A stretch of 64,000 nt of DNA from UBA11891 sp049890035. GTDB lineage: Bacteria > Bacteroidota > Bacteroidia > Flavobacteriales > Flavobacteriaceae. The stretch covers positions 1 to 64,000 of the forward strand of contig JBMHCG010000039.1 of the NCBI GenBank assembly GCA_049890035.1, read 5' to 3'. Below, in pieces: positions 1 to 7,222 of this stretch. The notes beneath the pieces are model-generated. The model was given only the letters and a program-made list of their open reading frames with translations, searched no databases and was not told the DNA's origin. Both the position numbers and the translations under genes were made by a program. The first letter of the stretch is position 1, and every line of letters begins with the position of its first letter.

Positions 1-119
1 GGATTTATCTTAATTGGAAGGTTCTTAAAGTGATTACCTTCTGGACTAGTTATCCTGCAAATTGCTTTACTCTTGCCTTGCTTATCCTTATAGCTTTGTA
101 AGTAAATATTCCAGCCCAT
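1..119 (-). CDS. Probable tyrosine recombinase (integrase), 5' end only
   Basis: An open frame starts at an ATG whose complement is 117-119 and runs leftwards out of the window, giving 39 residues. A stop codon lies immediately before the ATG, so this is the true 5' end. The visible part has basic residues, the pattern KDKQGKSK and a short strand ending LPIKIN. That resembles the arm-type DNA-binding domain at the N-terminus of Bacteroidota tyrosine recombinases, but no catalytic residues are in view. Its position beside a tRNA-His 3' fragment (304-354) is typical for the integrase of an integrative element. The function is inferred from both points together. Confidence 0.5.
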   Translation of the reverse strand, partial: MGWNIYLQSYKDKQGKSKAICRITSPEGNHFKNLPIKIN

Positions 120-181
120 TTAATTTCTATAGACCTCCTGATTTTAAGATGGGTGTCCACACAAATTTACCACAATATTTT

Positions 182-204
182 AATTAACTACAAAATTAAC
201 TACA
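182..204. repeat. Two direct copies of AATTAACTACA
   Basis: The 11-base word AATTAACTACA occurs at 182-192 and again at 194-204, a 12-base period. The pair lies between the putative integrase start (119) and the tRNA-His fragment (304). Directly repeated short sites in this place are often arm-type binding sites of tyrosine recombinases. That role is inference from position. Confidence 0.45.
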
Positions 205-303
205 CGTAAAATGTAAGTTATTGGTAATAATACACTTATAAATGGCTAAAAATCAACAATATTTTGATATATATCAATGAATATGGGTCTTTTATCTCAC
301 CCA

Positions 304-354
304 CTCCTAATTGTGGTTCAGGAGGTCGTCGGTTCGAGACCGATCTTCCACCCA
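304..354 (+). pseudogene. 3' half of a tRNA-His gene (probable attachment site)
   Basis: The segment folds as the 3' part of a tRNA: anticodon loop TTGTGGT (311-317) with anticodon GTG for histidine at 313-315, variable loop 323-327, T-stem 328-332 with 340-344, T-loop TTCGAGA, acceptor strand CTTCCAC (345-351) and C73 at 352, the discriminator base specific to tRNA-His. No D-arm and no matching 5' acceptor strand (GTGGAAG) lie upstream, and the anticodon stem has one A-C mismatch on its left side. So the gene is cut near the anticodon stem. This is what a tRNA-integrating element leaves at the end distal to the intact tRNA. Confidence 0.75.
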
Positions 355-359
355 GAAAA

Positions 360-384
360 GGGAGTAGTACTACTCCCTTTTTTT
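360..384 (+). terminator. Rho-independent terminator behind the tRNA-His fragment
   Basis: A perfect 18-base palindrome, GGGAGTAGTACTACTCCC (360-377), is followed by seven T residues. It is read in the same direction as the tRNA-His fragment, six bases after it. It is probably the original terminator of the tRNA gene, left in place when an element displaced the 5' half. Confidence 0.8.
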
Positions 385-567
385 ATGAGCTCTATCCAAC
401 TGTTCGCAATCAAATTAAAGAATAACTGATAGGAAGATTAAAACCTTAGTTAGCTATTTATTTGGCAATTTTTGGCACTTTGGCTTTATTTGATTGTCAT
501 CATTGTTTCTTCGGAAATAAAAAGCTAAAAAACCCTAAATTTTGGGACTGAAATCAATTTTTAGACT

Positions 568-915
568 TCAAAGTTTAGTGTTTATATATGCCCAATAGAT
601 TAATACAAACTGAAGAGGTATCCTCAAACCCAAAATCCAAAGAGGTATTCCAAGTCTGTTTGATGGCAGAAGCATGTTTACATGCACAATTAAAAATACC
701 AGCAGCAGCATAATAATACCCCATAGAGCAAGATTTCTAGTTTGAGGGAAAAGAACACCAATGCCTAAAATAATTTCAGCTACTCCACTTAGATAAATCA
801 ATAAGTCATGTGCGGGCAAGAATTTTGGCATCAAGGGTCTATAAAAACCTGTATTGGTAAAATGAACTATGCCCAAAATGGTATAAATGATACCCATAAT
901 ATAAAGTTGCAACAT
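568..915 (-). CDS. DoxX-like small membrane protein
   Basis: A 115-residue, very hydrophobic protein with about four membrane segments (roughly residues 5-20, 40-55, 62-80 and 90-110). The pattern GVAEIILGIGVLFP in segment two and the overall layout match the DoxX/DoxD-like family of inner-membrane proteins, whose exact function is unsettled (some members relate to quinone or thiosulfate oxidation). A second possible start is Met7. It stands alone on the minus strand between the tRNA-His remnant and the broken genes, with no visible operon partner. Confidence 0.7.
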   Translation of the reverse strand: MLQLYIMGIIYTILGIVHFTNTGFYRPLMPKFLPAHDLLIYLSGVAEIILGIGVLFPQTRNLALWGIIMLLLVFLIVHVNMLLPSNRLGIPLWILGLRIPLQFVLIYWAYINTKL

Positions 916-1228
916 GTATTCAAATAAATTTCACCATTAATCAATAATGTAAGAACAATCATTTTAATAATTTGCTATTCATAGAGATTTTTTGGTGTTC
1001 CTCGCTATTTCAATCGACTCTTCATAAAATAAACTTCCGATTGATAAGTAATTCAAAGTAGAATATAACAAGTAACTTTTTATTGATAATAATAACAATA
1101 ACAACTGTAAATCAATTGAAAAGTGTGAATACTTTGCGTGTTATTCATTACTCCTTTTTTGATTTTATGATGTACTCATTAATTAGAATTTAATTTTTCA
1201 ACTTTTAAAGAATCCATTCTACATTACA
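916..1228. other. AT-rich gap without recognisable features
   Basis: About 310 bases between the divergent DoxX-like gene and the first broken secreted-protein gene. I see only AT-rich sequence: no convincing open frame, no RNA fold and no TAnnTTTG promoter box. Confidence 0.5.
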
Positions 1229-1366
1229 ATGAAAAACGTAAAATCAACCTTTCTCCTGATGATATTGCCTTTCTTAAGTTATTCTCAAAAACCTGACTTC
1301 TCAGCTTATAATAATCAGTTGGACCAGTGTTGGGAAATATTTCCAATGATTAAATTTTTAAATTAA
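1229..1366 (+). pseudogene. Truncated secreted-protein gene (45 residues)
   Basis: The frame starts with a clear signal peptide (MKNVKSTFLL...LSYSQ, cleavage expected before residue 20-21) and then stops after only about 25 mature residues. Such a short mature part is unusual for an exported flavobacterial protein, and the next 60 bases hold no continuation in any frame that I can recognise. I read it as the 5' remnant of a longer gene. The original family is not identifiable. A small intact secreted peptide is the alternative. Confidence 0.45.
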
Positions 1367-1426
1367 CTCCAGTTGAAATAAACATTCCATTTAAACCTTT
1401 TGAATCAAAATCAGTCAAAAAATAAA

Positions 1427-1927
1427 ATGCAAAAAATGAAAACCTTGGTATACACCTTTTTTTTAAGTTTCCTTTCATTCGGACAAGATTTAAACTACAA
1501 GATTGAATCATTTGCTAATCAAGATTTAAGTATTGATAAAAAAGCTCCAAACATGCATTATATAGGTAATGCTTAGTTGATAAGATTAGTCATTGCAGAT
1601 GATGATTTTGATTACAATTTAACTCAAGCCACGTTTCAATCAGATTCTACATTAGATTGGCATAAGCATTCCACTGGTCAGGTTTTGATTATTATTGATG
1701 GTGAAGGATATTACCAAGAAAGGGGTAAAGAAGTCATTTTTTTGAAAAAGGGCGATGTGATTAAATGTGATAAGAATGTAGAACACTGGCACAGTTCAAC
1801 GCCAAACAAAGACGTTTCTTAAATTGCCATCTATGGAAATAGCGAAACTATTTGGACTGAAAAACTTTCAAAGGAAAGTTATGAAGAAATTATTCCAAAT
1901 AATAAGACCTACCCATTAAACCAATGA
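1427..1927 (+). pseudogene. Secreted cupin-domain protein gene with two in-frame stops
   Basis: One reading frame spans signal peptide (MQKMKTLVYTFF..., 1427), a cupin domain and a C-terminal tail, but it is broken by TAG at 1574-1576 and TAA at 1820-1822, and ends at TGA 1925-1927. The cupin part has the metal-binding pattern DWHKH, then GYYQERGK, GDVIK and VEHWH, as in exported cupins of the mandelonitrile-lyase/carboxymuconolactone-decarboxylase group. In relatives the residue before the sequence corresponding to LIRL is usually Trp (family recollection), so TAG is probably a TGG to TAG change. A free-standing 81-residue cupin could start at 1577 (TTG), but the frame continuity on both sides argues for one broken gene. 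Confidence 0.75.
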
Positions 1928-2306
1928 AAAAACGTATTCTAATATTCCTTTTATTCCCACTAGTTTCTTTTGGTTAAATGTTTGAGCTAACCAATAGGCA
2001 TAGTATAAGCATGATCGGTAAAGCAACACGACAAGATGCGACGATAAACCCTAATGCTAAAGAAGAGTTGTCTTATGCTGTAGTCGAAGATATTGGCTCA
2101 ATTGAATTTCAGATCAGAATAGAATCCACCCAAAAAGGTTTACAAAAATTTCTAATACAACCCACTGGAATTGTATTAATTAAGCTTTAAAGAGAGGCTG
2201 TTTATATTTTGATGCTTTAACTAAAGAGAAAGCAGTAGCAACTATAAAGTACACCTTTGACGAGTGTGAACTTCCACTGCCACCGCCACCGATTAATCAA
2301 ATTTAA
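1924..2306 (+). pseudogene. Small secreted-protein gene with a stop in the signal peptide and a frameshift
   Basis: It begins at ATG 1924, overlapping the end of the cupin frame. A signal peptide (MKKRILIFLL...VSFG) is followed at once by TAA (1975-1977), then the same frame stays open to 2190. The stop stands where SFGQ is common in flavobacterial signal peptides, so CAA to TAA is likely. After 2190 a different frame carries a plausible C-terminus (GCLYFDALTKEKA ... ending in a proline run, stop at 2304-2306), which suggests a frameshift near 2185. The family is unknown to me. At least two lesions make expression of a full product unlikely. Confidence 0.6.
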
Positions 2307-2308
2307 AT

Positions 2309-2382
2309 CATTGGCACATCCTCTTTATTGAGTTTATAGGGTAATTTGTATATTCATGCATCTAATCCATAAATCAATTCGA
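2309..2382 (+). repeat. Promoter-leader repeat, copy A
   Basis: Begins CATTGGCACATCCT, continues with ATTGAGTTTATAG and TAATTTG, and runs to the start codon at 2383. It matches copies at 4015, 4367 and (decayed) 7279. In copies A, D and B the TTG of ATTGAG/ATTTGG lies 53, 55 and 52 bases before the start codon, so the unit behaves as a promoter plus 5' leader. The TAATTTG or TTATTTG box is close to the Bacteroidota -7 box TAnnTTTG. Confidence 0.6.
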
Positions 2383-2898
2383 ATGAGAAGAGTAATAACC
2401 CTTGTTTTAATAATTATTTACAGTTGTGGTGGGGAAACAAGTAAATCGAATACTGCGATAAGTGCTTCAATTGCCGAGGAAAAAACTAATTATATTTTTC
2501 AAGCAACTTATTCTCAAAACTTTTCAATGGGAGACCCAGCGCTTGTGGTTAAATTCCAAAGCTTGTTAAAGGATCTTCAAGATGGAAAACTAGATAATCT
2601 TTCAAATTATTTTACAGAAGATGTTGTTTGGAGTCTTCCCGATGGTAAAAGGCTGGAAGGAAAAGAAAATATAATACAATTTCTTACTGAATTTTGGGCA
2701 TCCTCAACAGTTGACAATTACAGCTCAGCAGTTCATTTCGCTGTTGAGTCAAATCAGGGAGACCAGTGGGTATTGGTATGGGACAGTCAATCTGTAAACA
2801 ACAAAGGGATACGTTATCAAGAGGCAATAGAATTTGAAGGAGATAAAATTGAATTTATTAACACTTTTACTAAGCCAATAGTAGTAAACAACAATTAA
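2383..2898 (+). CDS. SnoaL-like (NTF2-fold) lipoprotein
   Basis: A 171-residue lipoprotein: the N-terminus MRRVITLVLIIIYSC is a lipoprotein signal with the acylated Cys at residue 15. The rest (about 50-165) has the NTF2-like/SnoaL pattern: a helical start (VVKFQSLLKDLQDGKLDNL), FTEDVVWSLPDG, then curved-sheet strands. Such domains bind small ligands or act as isomerases or cyclases; no substrate can be named. A start at 2356 is possible, but 2383 fits the lipoprotein signal and the spacing from the upstream leader repeat. It is first in a tight four-gene unit; the next gene follows after 3 bases and has the same fold. Confidence 0.65.
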   Translation: MRRVITLVLIIIYSCGGETSKSNTAISASIAEEKTNYIFQATYSQNFSMGDPALVVKFQSLLKDLQDGKLDNLSNYFTEDVVWSLPDGKRLEGKENIIQFLTEFWASSTVDNYSSAVHFAVESNQGDQWVLVWDSQSVNNKGIRYQEAIEFEGDKIEFINTFTKPIVVNNN

Positions 2899-2901
2899 CC
2901 A

Positions 2902-3336
2902 ATGAAAAAAATACTATTGTTACCACTTATTTTTTTCAGCTGTAGTGAAATTAAAGATGTAAAATCAGTTGTGATAGAAAACAACTCTAAATGGGTTGAG
3001 TATTACAATAAAGGTAATGCCAAAGGGATCGCTTCTTTGCATACTCTTGATGCTGTTGTAATACCACCAAAAACTGAATTTGTAGTTGGTAGAGATGCTA
3101 TTGAGAAAATGTATGAAGCTGAAATAGAATTGGGAAATGGCACATTAGATTTGAAAACAAGAGAAGTCATACAAGAAGGTATTTATGCATATGAAACAGG
3201 TCTTTATATACTTAAGATGAATATAAAAGGAGAAGAAGTTAATGACAATGGGAAGTTTATTGTTGTGTGGGAGAAACAAGAAAATGGCGAATGGCTTTGT
3301 AAAAAAGATATTTGGAACACATCGGTAAATGATTAA
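2902..3336 (+). CDS. DUF4440/SnoaL-like lipoprotein
   Basis: A 144-residue lipoprotein with signal MKKILLLPLIFFSC and acylated Cys14. The mature part matches small NTF2-fold proteins of the DUF4440/SnoaL type: NSKWVEYYNKGNAKGIASLH, then DAVVIPP, GRDAIEKMYEAEI and a final strand EWLCKKDIWN. Family members are often annotated as steroid-isomerase-like, without proven activity. It sits 3 bases after another NTF2-fold lipoprotein, so the pair may form a heteromer or be an old tandem duplication; sequence identity between the two is low by eye. The next gene overlaps its end by 8 bases. Confidence 0.65.
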   Translation: MKKILLLPLIFFSCSEIKDVKSVVIENNSKWVEYYNKGNAKGIASLHTLDAVVIPPKTEFVVGRDAIEKMYEAEIELGNGTLDLKTREVIQEGIYAYETGLYILKMNIKGEEVNDNGKFIVVWEKQENGEWLCKKDIWNTSVND

Positions 3337-3556
3337 TATTTTTCCCGATAGATTTAAACTTTGTTTTGTTTTTGGAACGATTAAAAAATTATTAAATCAA
3401 TTGAAAGTTAAAATTAGAAACCCTTTTAGAGACAAATGGCTAAGATGGAAGGACGATGCTACCTTAAAAGAAAAACTTATATGGACTGTACCCCTTGTAC
3501 TTTTTGGAAATTTAACAGGATACCTTATCGTAAAATTGATCAAGTATTTCTATTAA
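3329..3556 (+). CDS. Small membrane protein of unknown function
   Basis: A 75-residue basic protein with one hydrophobic segment near the C-terminus (about residues 52-72, WTVPLVLFGNLTGYLIV). It overlaps the preceding lipoprotein gene by 8 bases and the next gene follows 1 base after its stop, which supports translation as part of the 2383-3812 operon. I do not recognise a family. A later start, for example at an internal codon around residue 20, cannot be excluded. Confidence 0.45.
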   Translation: MINIFPDRFKLCFVFGTIKKLLNQLKVKIRNPFRDKWLRWKDDATLKEKLIWTVPLVLFGNLTGYLIVKLIKYFY

Positions 3557-3557
3557 A

Positions 3558-3812
3558 ATGATAAGGTACCTAAGAAACCTAATTGGATTGTTATTATTTA
3601 TTGGTTGGATTTATTTAATGTTTTTTGCTCCACTAACTCAGAGAAAACTCAATAAATATGTACGGATAACCCATCGTGATTTATACTATAGACTTTTAGA
3701 TGCTGACTGTAATCTTCTTGTAAGAGAACTCAATTTAGCTAAAGTAAATTCAGAAGAATCAAGATTGATAACTTGGATTGAATATCAAATGAGAGAAAAA
3801 GAGTGTAATTAA
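3558..3812 (+). CDS. Small single-pass membrane protein of unknown function
   Basis: An 84-residue protein with one N-terminal membrane anchor (about residues 5-26) and a charged tail of about 55 residues ending in CN. Last gene of the four-gene unit that begins at 2383; only 1 base separates it from the upstream gene. No family recognised. The tail's pattern (HRDLYYRLLDADCNLLVREL) suggests helices on one side of the membrane. After it come 200 bases without a gene. Confidence 0.45.
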   Translation: MIRYLRNLIGLLLFIGWIYLMFFAPLTQRKLNKYVRITHRDLYYRLLDADCNLLVRELNLAKVNSEESRLITWIEYQMREKECN

Positions 3813-4014
3813 TTAAAGTTGACCCTTGTGGCTTTATGCCTGTAAAAGGTCGTGTAAACTACTTTGTTTAAATTATGGGTCGCTTAACAAGTAAAGGGAG
3901 ATGTTGTCTAAGGAAGGTGATTTGACTCCTTGTCAGCCTTTTTTTCCGATGGCTACGTATTGTTGCAATAAAATTCTATAGGTTTCATATATAGCGCATT
4001 TCGAAACTTCTCGT

Positions 4015-4071
4015 CATTGAGTTAGGAGTTTATTTGTACATTTAAAACTAATAACCATAAAACCAATACAA
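4015..4071 (+). repeat. Promoter-leader repeat, copy D (short form)
   Basis: Begins CATTGAGTTAGGAGTTTATT, then TTGTAC, and ends with ATAACCATAAAACC just before the start codon at 4072. It is very similar to the second part of copy B: both share AGTTTATTTG, TAACCAT and AAATGAA around the start codon. It lacks the GGCANATCCT part found in A, B and C. Confidence 0.55.
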
Positions 4072-4353
4072 ATGAAAGATATACTTGTTATTGCGAAGCT
4101 AAAAGAAGGTAAGTTTGAGAAATTTATGGGCTTTATGCAATCAGAAAAAGGGATGAATGAAAGAAGAAAAATAGCAGATTTGACAAAAACTTTAGGTACT
4201 GTATCTCCCGATAAGAGTGCAGTCATGTTTAAAATAGCTGTACACAATGAAAGTGCTCTAAATTCATTTTTGAATGGCTCAAATACTATATCAAAACCAA
4301 TTTTTGATGAGGTTCTGGAAACCTATGAGATTTTTGAGTTAAATAAAGTTTAA
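4072..4353 (+). CDS. Small orphan protein, possibly a dimeric alpha-beta barrel
   Basis: A 93-residue soluble protein without signal peptide. The order strand (DILVIAKLKEG), helix (EKFMGFMQSEKGMNERRK), strand (SAVMFKIAVHN), helix (ESALNSFLNG) and strand (ETYEIFELNKV) suggests the ferredoxin-like fold of antibiotic-biosynthesis-monooxygenase-type proteins. That is a fold guess, not a family assignment. It stands alone, with leader copy D before it and leader copy B after it. Confidence 0.5.
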   Translation: MKDILVIAKLKEGKFEKFMGFMQSEKGMNERRKIADLTKTLGTVSPDKSAVMFKIAVHNESALNSFLNGSNTISKPIFDEVLETYEIFELNKV

Positions 4354-4366
4354 TCCTCCTTCAAAC

Positions 4367-4438
4367 CATTGGCATCTCCTATTCATTTGGTTTATAGTTT
4401 ATTTGCACCTTTCTTATTGATAACCATCAACCATTGAA
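4367..4438 (+). repeat. Promoter-leader repeat, copy B
   Basis: Begins CATTGGCATCTCCT, then ATTTGGTTTATAGTTTATTT (4384-4403), GCACC and ATAACCATCAACCA before the start codon at 4439. It is the most complete copy: the first part matches A and C, the second part matches A and D. Confidence 0.6.
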
Positions 4439-5974
4439 ATGAAGAATTCTATTTCTCTAATCCCTATATTCATAGTATTAATTATACAGGTTTACAGCTG
4501 TGCAACGGAAGAAGAAAGTATAGTAACTTCAGCAATCCAAACACCTTTATCAGAGCCAGAAACTACAGCACCAACTCAATACAGTTTAATTGTATCAGCA
4601 GCGGTAGGAGGAACTGTTTCATCCGGTGGAGGAACATATGATGAGGGTACAGAGGTTACTATTATAGCTACTGCAAATGAGGGATATAGATTTACAGGTT
4701 GGGAAGGGAGTAACTCCACAATCGATAGTCTTTCATTAATACTTAATTCTAATCAAACTATCCTGGCACAATTTGAATTAATACCGATTTACACATTAAC
4801 TCTTACGGCAAGTGAAGGAGGTACTGTATCAATCGAAGGAGGGGAATATGAAGAGGGAACTGAAATTCAAATAACTGCAATACCCAATGAAGGATTTAGA
4901 TTCGATGGTTGGGGTGGAATGGTATCAAGCGAAAATACAATAACACTTACTTTTTTTTCAGACATTGAATTAACCCCTCTTTTTAATCCTGTAACTCTAT
5001 CGCCTATTAATTATGGTGCAGACGAATACTGGGGTAAAATCGTTGATTTTGAGCCTGAGTGGTTTTTTACCGCAGATGTACCAGAGAATGAAAAATTAAA
5101 ACTAAAAGAAACACTAAAAATAGTAACAGATTATTTTGGATTGTATGGGCCAATTGAAATATGGTCCGTAGGTAGATATGCAACATTAACTCAAAAAAGA
5201 GAATTAGAGGCGACTTTTTGTGAGAGAAGATCAACCAGAAAAGATTTTCACAATAGATTTAATGAATATGATAGTTGTATTTCATTGAATGAATTTGAGT
5301 TTGTTCAGTATAGTGGTATCAACGGTCACAGAAGCGGTGGATTTCATATCATGTACCACAGGAATGATTGGAATTGGGGAGATGGATTAAATTTGAATTA
5401 CAGGCATTGGAATATCCAAACTTTGACTCACGAATATTTCCATATTGTTCATTTGGCCAATATTTTTAACCACGAGGAACAAGAAAATCTTTGTGGAAAT
5501 TATAAGCCTATTGAATCTGGAGGAACTTTTTGGATAGAGGGGGCAGCAGTTTTTTATGCTGAATATCTTCAACGGAAGCTTAGGCGCGACGGAATGACTA
5601 TCGATAATCCTCCGACCGTAGATTGGCAAGGTCAGAATTTAAAGTATGTTATGAAGCAATATATGAATCAAATTCTAGATCATAGAAGTAACTGTTCAAA
5701 AAACATATTTATGGATTTTTGTGGTGGTGGTCCAATAGAAAATAACCCCTGTCATCCCTACAGATATGGTCCATGGGGAGTAGCTTTTGTCAATAATAAA
5801 GTTAATGACTCTGATGCTTTTTGGAAAACTCTGATTCCGTTGGTTAATGAAATTGGTTTTGAGAGTGCTTTTCAAGCAACTTATGGAATAACTTTGGAAC
5901 AATTCAATTCAGAATTCACAGAGTTTCTAGAACTTCCAATAGAACAACAACTCGAAATAATTCCTGATATATAA
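4439..5974 (+). CDS. Lipoprotein with two InlB-type repeats and a putative zinc-protease domain
   Basis: A 511-residue lipoprotein (signal with Cys21 in VYSCATE). Residues about 48-117 and 119-187 are two copies of the divergent InlB B-repeat domain, each with GGTVS, EGTE and the ending GWEG/GWGG plus a final FEL or LFN strand. The remainder holds HEYFH at 331-335, a HExxH zinc-binding motif, followed by a second acidic site near Glu367 in FWIEGAAVFYAEY, the layout of gluzincin peptidases. I know no named family for it. It is probably anchored on the cell surface or facing the periplasm. Leader copy B lies directly before it; the DUF418 gene follows 60 bases later. Confidence 0.65.
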   Translation: MKNSISLIPIFIVLIIQVYSCATEEESIVTSAIQTPLSEPETTAPTQYSLIVSAAVGGTVSSGGGTYDEGTEVTIIATANEGYRFTGWEGSNSTIDSLSLILNSNQTILAQFELIPIYTLTLTASEGGTVSIEGGEYEEGTEIQITAIPNEGFRFDGWGGMVSSENTITLTFFSDIELTPLFNPVTLSPINYGADEYWGKIVDFEPEWFFTADVPENEKLKLKETLKIVTDYFGLYGPIEIWSVGRYATLTQKRELEATFCERRSTRKDFHNRFNEYDSCISLNEFEFVQYSGINGHRSGGFHIMYHRNDWNWGDGLNLNYRHWNIQTLTHEYFHIVHLANIFNHEEQENLCGNYKPIESGGTFWIEGAAVFYAEYLQRKLRRDGMTIDNPPTVDWQGQNLKYVMKQYMNQILDHRSNCSKNIFMDFCGGGPIENNPCHPYRYGPWGVAFVNNKVNDSDAFWKTLIPLVNEIGFESAFQATYGITLEQFNSEFTEFLELPIEQQLEIIPDI

Positions 5975-6034
5975 ATCGTCGATATATACATTATTCGATT
6001 CAACTAGTAAATTTATTTTTTAGACTGATCACTT

Positions 6035-7222
6035 ATGAAACGGACTCTAAACACTGGAATTCCAAGAGTTGATATTGTTGATGCAATTCGCGGTTTAGCT
6101 GTCATGGCTATAGTTTTAATACATAGTGTAGAACATTTTATTTACCCAGTTTATCCTAATGAAATATTACAACCTGACTGGTTAATTACTATCGATTCTG
6201 TAGTATTCAACATAATTTTTTCATTAATAGCAGGCAAAGGATATTCCATATTTGCCCTTCTCTTTGGCTTTACGTTTTATATTCAATTTACCAATCAGCA
6301 GAATAAAGGATTTGATTTCAGAGGACGTTTTATATGGAGGCTAATACTTTTGAGTGTTTTTGCAACAGTTAATGCGGCATTTTTCCCTGGAGGTGATGTA
6401 CTCTTATTATACGCAATTACAGGATTCTCTTTAGTATTGGTATGTAAAATGAGTAATAAAATAATACTCATAATTACTTTCATTTGCTTTTTGCAGCCTG
6501 TAGAATTATTTCACTTTATAAGTAGCCAATTTTATGAATCATATGCGATGCCCAATTTGAATGTTGGGGGGTTATATGAAGTTGTACAGAAAGGGGTTAA
6601 AAGTGGTAATTGGGAAACTTTTTTAGTTGAAAATATTACTACTGGTCAAAAAGCCAGTTTATTTTGGGCTATTGGCGGAGGACGTTTTATTCAAACTATC
6701 GGATTGTTCTTGCTCGGGTTTTTCTTAAGCAAAAGAAACTTATTTGTAAACTCTGACGAAAACACTCGATTTTGGATAAAGACACTCGTAATATCATCAT
6801 TATTTTTTGGACTTTTATATCCTTTAAAAGTAGAATGGTATGACAATGTAGATAGCACCATAATAAAAAATAGTATAGGTACAGCTTTGGATATGTGGCA
6901 AAAACTAGCCTTTACACTGGTTATTTTGTCCTCATTTATTACGGCCTATTACAATAGTTCCCTTAAAACAAGACTATCTAAACTTGAGGTATATGGAAAA
7001 ATGAGCCTAACAAACTATATTTTACAATCAATCATAGGCGCATTTATATTTTTCCCGATCGGATTGAACTTATCTCCATATCTAGGTTATTCGGCTAGTT
7101 TAATTGTTGGAATATTCATTTTTGTATTTCAATTGTACCTTAATCAATTATGGTTTAAACGTTTTGAAAAAGGACCATTAGAAAAACTTTGGCATAAGGC
7201 AACTTGGATTGGACATAACTGA
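6035..7222 (+). CDS. DUF418-family multi-pass membrane protein
   Basis: A 395-residue membrane protein with about nine hydrophobic segments. The N-terminal pattern RVDIVDAIRGLAVMAIVLIH and the C-terminal LWFKRFEKGPLEKLWHKAT are typical of the DUF418 family, inner-membrane proteins related to acyltransferase-3-like proteins and of unproved function. It follows the InlB-repeat lipoprotein by 60 bases in the same direction and may share its transcript. A decayed copy of the leader repeat lies 56 bases after its stop. Confidence 0.7.
   Translation: MKRTLNTGIPRVDIVDAIRGLAVMAIVLIHSVEHFIYPVYPNEILQPDWLITIDSVVFNIIFSLIAGKGYSIFALLFGFTFYIQFTNQQNKGFDFRGRFIWRLILLSVFATVNAAFFPGGDVLLLYAITGFSLVLVCKMSNKIILIITFICFLQPVELFHFISSQFYESYAMPNLNVGGLYEVVQKGVKSGNWETFLVENITTGQKASLFWAIGGGRFIQTIGLFLLGFFLSKRNLFVNSDENTRFWIKTLVISSLFFGLLYPLKVEWYDNVDSTIIKNSIGTALDMWQKLAFTLVILSSFITAYYNSSLKTRLSKLEVYGKMSLTNYILQSIIGAFIFFPIGLNLSPYLGYSASLIVGIFIFVFQLYLNQLWFKRFEKGPLEKLWHKATWIGHN

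Noticed and set aside
1577..1822. A separate 81-residue cupin gene
   Set aside because: The reading frame continues with cupin-like sequence and a signal peptide on the 5' side and a tail on the 3' side; it is better read as one broken gene.
1574..1822. Stop codons as recoding (pyrrolysine or readthrough)
   Set aside because: Both TAG and TAA are involved, no recoding genes are visible, and neighbouring genes show the same kind of decay.
3840..3960. Possible insertion-sequence end or small peptide gene after the four-gene unit
   Set aside because: I found no pair of terminal inverted repeats, no target duplication and no transposase.
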